In this document: one piece after another, positions 56,135 to 64,000 of the stretch
Position numbering within the stretch: position 1 is the stretch's first letter
How the letters are laid out: every line of letters begins with the position of its first letter
Assembly (NCBI GenBank): GCA_946800325.1
Contig: OX326958.1
Span: forward strand, 18,130,414-18,194,413
Direction of reading: 5' to 3'
DNA: 64,000 nt
Source of the DNA: Luzula sylvatica
Taxonomy: Eukaryota > Streptophyta > Magnoliopsida > Poales > Juncaceae
Translations under genes and position numbers: made by a program
The notes under the pieces: model-generated
The model's database searches: none
What the model saw: the letters and a program-made list of their open reading frames with translations, nothing else
What the model was told of the DNA's origin: nothing

Positions 56135-58870
56135 GGAGCATTTTCTGTATGTATCATGTACGGGAATAAAAGTCAAATAATCTGGTTTCGAAAAGTATTC
56201 TAAAACTAATCCAAACTGGATTTTTAAAATTCGGTACTACCTGATTTTAAAATCTCGGTTAATTAATTAAACTAAATTCTTGATTAAAACGGTTAAGATA
56301 TAATTAAAAAATTGACCGGGTTTATAAAACCCGGCAGATAATTCAATTGAAAAAAAAATATTTGTCTCCCGACTTTATCCCTATAATTTTTAGATTATAG
56401 TTAACAAATTTAATTAACATAATAATCAACACATCTCATATAATTAATAATAAATTTTATACATAATTAACATTCATTTGAATTCATAAATTTAAATATA
56501 TATTAATTAATTATTTATAATATATTTTTTAATTATTACGCGACTAATTGTGTTAATTTTAATATAGAGAATTCTCCTGCCGAATTCTTTATACTAGGAG
56601 ATTACCCGCGCTTCGCGGCGGTTTTGTTTCATTTGTTTTACCATACACGTAATATATACACATAATATATAGCTATGATTTTTCGGGATCAAATATAAGA
56701 CTTTATGAAAATAAATATCATATTGATTAAGGAAGTTTGATGATGACAAAATTATCATACTATTTTTTAACATGACACATTGCGAAATATTTATTTAGTA
56801 CTATAATGCAACACATACAAAAAAGAATAAATGTCACTATAAAATAATAAAACAACATGGGTGTACATAAACAAAAATAAAAACCATATGATACTTTAAA
56901 TTTTCATATCTAAAAATAATAATGATAACATTGTAAAAGTTTAAAAAAATTATTTCTGTCTGATAAATTTTAAGTTTCATGTTTATTATTGAAAAATATT
57001 ATATAAGTTAAAGAAATTATTTGTGTTTAGTAAATAAATAGATTTCATTATTTTTTTTTAAAGATTAACATGAAACTGTTTTAAGTACAAATACAAATAT
57101 AACATAATTGTTTTAAAAATAATAATAATAATTAGGATGTGCAAATTTTTTTCTATTATATTTTTAAAAATAATAATAATAAGGATTACAAGTCATTAAT
57201 ATAATTATATTTATTTTTAAATCATTTTTACATAATTGTTTTCATAATTTTAAGTTAGAGAAAAATATTGATTATATGATAATAACATACTTAGTAGTAT
57301 GTGCAATTTTTTTTAACTTATAGTATTAAAAATAATAATAATTAATCTTACAAGTCATTAATGTAATTATATTTATTTTTATATATTTTTTTACACAATT
57401 GTTTTCATAATTTTAAGTTAGAAAAAATATTAAATATATGATAATATGGATCTGAAAATAAAGATTAAATTCCAGCGAATATATTTCTTAATTTTTTTAA
57501 ATTATATTATGAAAATACTAACAATATTTGATGTATGTTTTATTATATTATATATTGATTTATTAATTTATTAATGTTAGATATTTAAACTCTTCACATT
57601 CTATTTGTATTCACAATTGATCATGTATCATATTGTGAAAAAAATTCAAAATCAAATACAATTGGTCCAACATGAACCTAACAAATAATATTCTAACACG
57701 TCATTAGTGTAAGGTGATGTGGCCTTCTAAAATTGCTTAAAACTATGTGTGAAATAAGGGACACATAAGTATCTACAAATAAAACATAACCACGCAAAAT
57801 CAAAGGTTAATATATGGTTCATATGTTGCCACATATCTTAATCTAATGGTTGAAATAATTGTGATGATGTGGCATGAGTTGTGATGAGGTGGCATGAGGA
57901 GATTGCATAAAGATGAGTCCAAAATAAGGGGGTTGGTAAATTATATTTGAATTAACACAATTAATGAACATAATAATTAAAAAACATATTTTTAATAATT
58001 AATATATATTGATTTAAATTTATGAATTCAAATAAATGATAATTATGTTTTAATTTAATTGTTAATTATATGACATATCATTAATTTCTAGTTAACGCAT
58101 TTAATTAACATAGTAATTAACACAAGTCAAATAATTAATACACAATTATCATTTAATTTGCATAGGAATCAACACAAGTTATATAATTAACAATTAATTT
58201 AATACATATTTATTATTTATTTGAATTCATAAAATTTAAATCAATATAAAAAATAATAATATGTTTTTTTTAACTATTATGTTAATTAAAAGTGTCGATT
58301 GCAATACAGAGAATTCGGCGGGCAAACTTTGGAGAGCAATAAATTTTTTAATTATCGTTAATAAAAAAGAGTATTTTTACTTTGCACCAAACTTTCCCCG
58401 ACGAATTCTCCATATTTGAATTAACACATTTAATTAACATAATAATTAAAAAAGATATATCATTAATATATCATTAATATTAATTTATTTATGAAATCAA
58501 ATTAATGTTAATTATGTATTAAATTAATTATGAATTACATGACATGGGTTGATTATTTTACTAATTAAATCCGTTAATTAGAATATAAAAGATATGATGG
58601 TAAAATTTGGGAACACATATTTATTTTTGAATTTAATTCATGCCGAGATTTTATAATTTTGTCATTTTTCAAAAAAAAAAAAATGTAGCTGCCACAAATC
58701 ATGATTTAACTTGAGTTAACCCACCAACTTGAGTTAATCCACCGGGTTTTGAAAATCAGGTGGTACCGGAATTTTAAAATCTCGATTGGGTTAGTTTTAG
58801 AATATTATGTAAAACAAGGTTATTTTTTGAAAAAAATAATTTCAGACAAGGTTACTGTCAGGAATGCTCC
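56135..58870. mobile_element. Composite Mutator-like element with long inverted repeats, hosting a Helitron
   Basis: The left end GGAGCATTTTCTG and the right end CAGGAATGCTCC are inverted. Arm homology continues for over 150 bp, with shared TTCTAAAACTAA, GATTTTTAAAATTCGGTAC-type and CACCTGATTTT segments. Flanks TTTAAATTA (56126-56134) and CTTAAATTA (58871-58879) match at 8 of 9, as for MULEs. The interior is AT-rich, with smaller inverted motifs (AGAGAATTCGGCGGG near 58310 and CCGACGAATTCTCC near 58398), and is interrupted by a Helitron. No coding sequence. Confidence 0.8.
56594..57950 (-). mobile_element. Non-autonomous Helitron, same family as 44842-46241
   Basis: On the minus strand it starts TCAAATATAATTTACCAACCCC, continues CTTATTTTGGACTCATC and CTCCTCATGCCACCTCATCAC, and ends with hairpin CCGCCGCGAAGCGCGGG, TAATCTC and CTAG before T. 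Length (about 1357 bp) and both ends match the plus-strand relative. It lies inside the composite MULE. T flanks both sides. There is no helicase gene, so it is non-autonomous. Confidence 0.8.
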
Positions 58871-58879
58871 CTTAAATTA

Positions 58880-59341
58880 TGGAATCATTTTGAGTTGATT
58901 TGTAAGCTTTGTAATTTGTTTCCTTTTTCTTTTGAACAATTTCCCCGACAAAGTATGTGATTGACACATCACTTTGATCATGTTTGAAATTAATTCACCT
59001 TAATTTTAATTATGTTGGTACCAGCTATAGTTTGAATAAGACTTGTATTTTTTTATTTTTATTGTTGAATTTTGATATGAATAATTGATATAATTATCGT
59101 ACACTAATGAAATAAATGGAATACTCACTCTTCCATTCTTCTATTATTCTACTTATCGCCGAACAATCCCTCAGAGCAAAATAAATCGGTGTTTTTTTGT
59201 TCGTATGTCTCCTAGGAAGAATAATTTACGAAATGCATCATTTATTTATATATATAATTGTATGTTTTCCCGTTAGTTTTACAGGTGAAAAGAAATATAA
59301 TATACCAAAAGAATACATGAATATCCCAAAAGGCTTAAATT
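58880..59341. other. Intergenic spacer
   Basis: No domain-bearing frame. The frame at 59197-59475 runs from spacer into the hAT-like element and is not a gene. Confidence 0.5.
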
Positions 59342-59840
59342 CTAAGTTGCATGGACACGAATACGGATATCGTATCCGATACGATACGGATACGGCGATA
59401 TGGCAGTTTTCAAAAAAACATAGGATACGATACTGTCTTATATATAATATTTTATTATTTAGAATTATATATTAAATATTTGTATTTTTATATATATTAT
59501 GTTTTGATTCTAAATAGACAATATTTTGTTATTACAAAAATAACTTCATATTAAGTAAATGTGTATTGTATATTAAGTTATCTATTTATATGTGTTACTA
59601 ATTTATTTCGATTTAAAATTTATTTATTTTGTTTTTCAAGTGTATATATTGATGCGTTGTAAGTATCTGACAAGTATATGTAAGTATCCGAGAAGTATTC
59701 GTTAATATTTTGAAATAAAATATTCGGATACGCCACGTGAAGTATCTGATACGTATTCGACGAGTATCCGGCAAGTATCGGTATCCGATACGGTATCCGA
59801 TACTATACGGCTTGATTTCTGAAGTATCCGCATAACATAG
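59342..59840. mobile_element. hAT-like element with ATACGGATACG subterminal repeats
   Basis: Ends CTAAGTTGCATGGACAC and (from right) CTATGTTATGCGGATAC match at 11 of 17. ATACGGATAC, GTATCCGATAC and AAGTATCCG motifs crowd both ends. The flanking 8-mers CTTAAATT and TTTAAATG match only partly, so the boundaries are tentative. Confidence 0.6.
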
Positions 59841-59859
59841 TTTAAATGTTAAGTTAGTT

Positions 59860-60021
59860 TGAAAAGCTTAAATCCAATACAATAACTGAACAACAACTAT
59901 TTCGATAAAAATGTTGAGCACTATTCTTCTTACCAACAACTGAATTTAATTTTGGTGCATTAATAACTTACCATCCGACCGATTCGATTATGATACGGTA
60001 AACATAAAACTTTAAATTGTA
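59860..60021. other. NLR 3'-flank scrap (lost seventh unit)
   Basis: GAACAACAACTATTTCGATAAAAATG, GAGCACTATTCTTC, TTTTGGTGCATTAATA and CGATTCGATTATGATACGGT parallel 22308-22435 and 46855-46980 in NLR 3' flanks. A Helitron terminus cuts it at 60022. Confidence 0.65.
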
Positions 60022-62300
60022 CTAGCTTTTGCCCCGCGCAAATTGCGCGGGAGTTCTCGAGTTAATAACGATTATTTTTTGTGTATGTAATTTTTTTTTA
60101 ACTTCATTTTTTTTATCTTGTATCCGAGGCATTATATTTTTTTACGTGAGTGTTGTAATTGAGTGTAATTTCTTGTGAAAATTGAGTTGTCGCGAAATAT
60201 TTAGATCCAATGAATACAAATCGCATTAATTGTCAAAGTTACAAATTTTACGCAATTTCACATTATTAAATTATACATTATTGTTGCTCCTATAGGCATT
60301 ACGGTGATAATTCAAAAGGAGCACGGGTATGAGGTAGAAAACATCAATCAATGCAAACAAAGTTATTGTGAAATATTTCATATATATCACAAATATTTAT
60401 TTCTCACATCAGCACTACGATCAGAAATTTATCGTTCCACCTTAAAATTGCCGAGCCCCACCTTTCAAGATTCGCAAACACATAAGATTACACAGTGACC
60501 TCATCGGTGTCATGACCGTTATCATGCAAGATGGCGTACTCGAGACCTCGTGCGTCTTTCTGAGTTGCATGATCCACTCGGGCGTCTCGTTTGAATCTTT
60601 ATTCTTGAGCATCCGTCTCGCTACTTATTCTTTGGGAGTCTCATTATTAGCCGGAGTCCTCCATTTGCATCAGCTTGTCTTTGCCTATTAAATTGAAATT
60701 TCGAAATTAAAAAAACAAATTAAGAAATTCCAAAAAAACTTATTTAAAATATACAAAATAATTAAAATTTAAATATACCTTCTAGCTTCGGAGTATAATT
60801 CGCATCACAGTCTTTACTCGGAGTATAATTCGGCAAAGCAGAAGGCTCACTGGCAAGTGATTTCGTCTTAAAAAAACTACAATTATAACCAAACCCACAT
60901 TTAATCAGCTGAAAATCTGCAAATAAACCCCTATAAAGCTCAAAATTACTAACGTCACCTTGATAAAATCATGTGAATTTTTATGTGTTCAATTGATAAA
61001 ATCATATGAAATTTTAAAAGTAAGTTTTTATCACATACCCAGTGTTATGTCTCCTCGTCAGAGGGTTCAATGAAATTAATCCAATTGGTTAATCCTTACT
61101 TCTCGTCATTAATTTTTCAGAATTTCTTCTTTCAACCTGAAATTCTATTATTGTGATTAAAATTTGAAATAAAGTAAGGATTAAAATGTAAAACTAACCT
61201 TGCCACGTATTCATACCTCGAAAGATGTTCAGGAGCGGGATAAGCAGGATTTTCTACTATCAATTTGGGCCTCGAGTGGATAATTAAGGACTGTAATTAA
61301 TTTTATTTAATTAAAGGGACCATTTTGAATAATTATTGTGATAATCATGTATTTAGAACAAAAGAATAAAATGCATGAACTATATGAATTACAAACAAAA
61401 ATAAAATGAATCCATTAAATAATCAGATGAAGCTATCCATCAAAGACAGTAAAAGATGAATTTTATTAATTTGCAATTATTAAAATGCATCCTTTAAAAG
61501 ATGGATTTTATTTATTTGCAAATATTGATTTAATGAATAAATAAGCAAAAAAGGCAAAATACTGGAATTATCTCGAAGTGCTGAAATTACTCGAAGAACA
61601 GCCACCAATTAGACACGCAAAGCTTCAAATCTTAAATTTCAGAAGGAGAAGAAAATATAATTGAACTGACCAGCATCAGATAAAAATTAACTAAAGCAAG
61701 ATTTTGTAAATTTAGTCCCGATTAACTCCAAAAATTACCTCGAGTTGCTGAAATTACCTGAAGAACAACTACCAACTTCAAATCCATCTCGGCTAGGGTT
61801 TGCTCCAGCGTTTGAGACGGCTTGCAACCTAGCGTCAAACCTTGCCCGTTTCGTCGCAGATTGGCCGGCGTTTCGAGCCGATTTCGTCGCTATTTCGTTC
61901 CCATAGCTTCGTCCAGGGTTAGGGCTCGAACGGCTCGAGAGAGGAAAGCAGGGGGAGGCGATGCATCTTCCGTAGCCATCTCAGTCGTCCTCCGACGTCG
62001 TCGCCATCGTTTCGCCTCATTTTCGCCCTCTAGGGTTTCGTCTGGATTCGCTCTTTTTTTTTCCGTCGCATGAAAGAGAAGAGAGAGAGAAGAAGGGGAG
62101 TATGTGGGGGGGAGCCCATGAGACCTGGGTAAACTCGGTTTACATGGACCGTATTATTATAGCATGCAATGGTCCATGTAAGCCCGGTCCAATTGGATTG
62201 TGACCGTCCAATCTTCATTAATCTTGATCGGACGGCTGATGCGAGTCTGGTGACGTGGACGCACCAGATCACAGCGATTTTGTTAACTTTATACATAACA
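60022..62300 (-). mobile_element. Helitron-like element with gene-like cargo (5' end not fixed)
   Basis: The minus-strand 3' end is the perfect palindrome CCCGCGCAAATTGCGCGGG type hairpin (about 60033-60051) followed by CAAAAGCTAG and T, the same type as at 40120. The right limit is inferred from the LINE fragment starting at about 62305. A patch near 60480-60670 has an open minus frame (MLKNKDSNETPEWIMQLRK), and 61780-62110 is GC-rich and leader-like. No helicase is present. Confidence 0.55.
61780..62110 (-). other. GC-rich, gene-leader-like island
   Basis: On the minus strand it carries GAGAGAAGAGAAAGAGAC-type purine/pyrimidine runs, CGAAACCCTAGAGGGCG and AACCCTAGCCGAGATGG, resembling a plant 5' leader and first exon. 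Frames exist on both strands (plus 61822-62073 is 83 codons), but none resembles a known protein. It is probably captured DNA. Confidence 0.35.
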
Positions 62301-62304
62301 TTAA

Positions 62305-62660
62305 TTTGTGGAAGCATCGGCACAAAACTTGAAATTGATTACTAAAGCAATAGAGATATTTACCGGAATAATGGGGTTAGAAATAAATCGGGATAAAACG
62401 AGCTTCTCAACATTCAACATACCCGCGCATATAGATGAAACGATCGGACGTCTCCTATCTCGTCAAAAAAAGGATATTCCGATAAAATACCTAGGGTTGT
62501 CATTATCATACCAAAAGCCGAAAAGGATACTCTTTTTATCCCTTATCAAGAAAATACAAGACAAATTAGCCTCATGGAAAGAAAGATTGTTATCAATGGA
62601 GGAAAGATTAACCCTAGCACAAGCCACGCTAGCATCCATCCCAATATATGAAATGCAAGT
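62305..62660 (+). pseudogene. LINE reverse transcriptase fragment
   Basis: An open frame without an ATG reads ASAQNLKLITKAIEIFTGIMG, GLEINRDKTSFSTFN, IKYLGLSLSYQKPKR, KIQDKLASWKERLLSMEERLTLAQATLASIP and IYEMQV. These are the thumb and post-palm blocks of plant non-LTR RT (NxxKS-like, KYLG, and the SxW...L..R..L...VL.S.P motif). It is truncated on the left at about 62305 and interrupted on the right by an LTR insertion at 62661. Inactive fragment. Confidence 0.85.
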
Positions 62661-64000
62661 TGTTGGTTAATTCTAACCTAGAGGGGGTGAATAGGTAACC
62701 TAGTGAGCAATTTTCGACTAAGGTGTACAAATTCTAAATTAATGCGGAAGCTAAAATGATGTAATTTAAATTATGAAAAATACCGAACACTTGAACACAC
62801 GATGTTTGATTACGGAATTCGGTAGGTTGTTGCTTTGTAGATTTAACTCACCGTCTACTTGCTCAATCGACCGATTCGATTGAATACAAGTACCTACGTC
62901 TCTGGGGATGCCTTGTGCCTTTTCGGCTTTCGATTGAATTCCCGAGTCACTCATACAAGGTTTTGCCTAGATCGATTTACACGTTTTTCTATCGATCTAT
63001 AGCGGGCTTTACACTCTTTGTACTAGCCTATTACAATTCTCTAATACGAACTAAACGTGATCGGTCACGCAAGTTGGGAATCGTATTTGATGGTGGAAGA
63101 AAAGGGATTAATCTCTAAGAAATGTTTAGAAGATTATTGGCTCAAAGGATTTAGCAAATTCTCTCTTTTGAATGTAGAAATAAGATTATTGAAGTGATGA
63201 GAGAGAATGAGGGAAGGATTCTATTTATAGAACACATAGACCCTTCCCAAAATCTGCTTTTTCTGTATAGTCCGTTACAACGGACATGAGGTCCGTTGTA
63301 ACGGACACAAGTCAAAACTAGCTGTTAAAGCTGACATATTCAAATTATTACACAGTCCGTTACAACGGAACATATGTCCGTTGTAACGGAAGTCTGTGTT
63401 AAGAAGTTCGTTGCAACGAACTGATGAGTCCGTTACAACGGACATCATACTGGGACTTCACTTCAGTTTGATTTTAATTCCCGTTACAACGGAGAATACT
63501 CCGTTATATCATTGAGAGGAACATCGTTAGAACGGATTGGTTAATCCGTTACAACAGACATGAGGAGAAAACTGTTGTACTGAAGTGAATTCAATGTCCG
63601 TTACAACGGACATAGCCCTGTGACATCCTTCAAGATTTAATTAGCGTTGTAACGGACATACTTCCGTTACAACGCTTTGTTGGTGTCCGTTATAACGGAT
63701 TGGTTAATCCGTTACAACGGACTATACTGTGATTGCCATACTTGAATAGGGCGAGTATGTCCGTTACAACGGACAGTGAGGTCCGTTGTAACGGACATCC
63801 TTCTTTCTGCCTTTTATTTTAGTTCATCATTTTGATGTATTTTGAATATATTTATTTGACTTAATTTGAGCTCAATCATTCATAAACAAGTTTAGAAATA
63901 TCTATAATTAGTTTGGGTGATTAGATTGAATATTTCAACTTGCGAAATCTTCGATGTCTTGATCTTCTTTGCTAATCTTCGGCATCTTGATTCTTCTATG
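62661..64000. mobile_element. LTR-retrotransposon end (probable LTR), continues past window
   Basis: Right after the LINE frame the sequence TGTTGGTTAATTC begins, followed by AACCTAGAGGGGGTGAATAGG-type sequence that I associate with plant LTRs. CAAGT (62656-62660) would be the left target duplication; the partner lies outside. At least 1340 bp are present without coding capacity (the 62- and 67-codon frames are antiparallel overlaps). A tract of dispersed palindromes fills 63270-63796. Superfamily cannot be assigned without the internal region. Confidence 0.6.
63270..63796. repeat. Array of about 17 palindromic GTCCGTTRYAACGGAC motifs
   Basis: Perfect copies GTCCGTTACAACGGAC occur at 63270, 63428, 63596 and 63759, and GTCCGTTGTAACGGAC at 63291 and 63781. 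Variants occur at about 63355, 63376, 63406 (GTTCGTTGCAACGAAC), 63479, 63523, 63543, 63643, 63661, 63685 and 63706. Each is self-complementary or nearly so, contains CCGTT and AACGG, and spacing is irregular (about 20-80 bp), so it is not a simple tandem repeat. Confidence 0.92.

Noticed and set aside
61822..62323. Opposing frames in the GC-rich island
   Set aside because: High G+C lowers stop frequency on both strands; no family motif was seen, so it is described only as gene-leader-like DNA.
63270..63796. CRISPR-like array
   Set aside because: Repeats are only 16 bp, are themselves palindromic, have irregular spacing and lie in plant LTR-type DNA.

Overview
The window is nuclear DNA of a flowering plant, probably a dicot; the species cannot be named from sequence alone. 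The evidence is intronless CC-NB-ARC-LRR resistance genes, AT-rich intergenic DNA, and plant-type Ty1/Copia, LINE, SINE, hAT, Mutator-like, MITE and Helitron sequences. It is not prokaryotic or organellar: there are no operons, rRNA genes or dense ORFs.

The backbone is a decayed tandem cluster of minus-strand NLR units. In each unit the 3' flank lies left, the gene in the middle and a poly-T-rich 5' flank right. Unit 1 is a frameshifted CC fragment cut by the left edge (1-481). Unit 2 is a CC/P-loop relic (about 18040-18656). Unit 3 is a CC relic split by a hAT-like element (about 19390-20709). Unit 4 is an intact 1360-codon NLR (27446-31528). Unit 5 is a ghost in which only fused 3' and 5' flanks remain (about 34540-35560). 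Unit 6 is a nearly full-length NLR with a C-terminal frameshift and a 256-bp repeated terminal LRR module (about 49648-54274). A further 3'-flank scrap lies at about 59860-60021.

The mobile DNA is layered. An old Copia element (about 919-14405) carries a younger Copia (4944-13404, TSD CATAC, LTRs about 99% identical by eye). A tRNA-derived SINE then landed on the old element's right edge. A third Copia (23741-27118, TSD TGATT) lies in the 3' flank of unit 4; unit 6 preserves the matching empty site. hAT-like elements (19779-20682, 20808-21424, 59342-59840), Mutator-like elements (32126-32823, 47449-48389, 56135-58870), MITEs, and Helitron termini at 17926, 35816, 40120, 46241, 56594 and 60022 fill most of the rest. 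LINE ORF2 relics lie at about 15945, 35575 and 62305.

The region 37700-43830 and 60022-62300 contains GC-richer, exon-like islands inside or next to Helitron-like DNA. One 194-bp exon-like piece (38756-38949, minus) resembles the tryptophan-rich ESV1/LESV starch-associated protein family.

The right edge (62661-64000) is the start of another LTR-type element inserted in a LINE. It holds about 17 copies of a palindromic 16-mer, GTCCGTTRYAACGGAC. That array is the most unusual sequence pattern in the window. Only the two large NLR reading frames look like candidate functional host genes; every transposable-element reading frame seen is broken, deleted or truncated.
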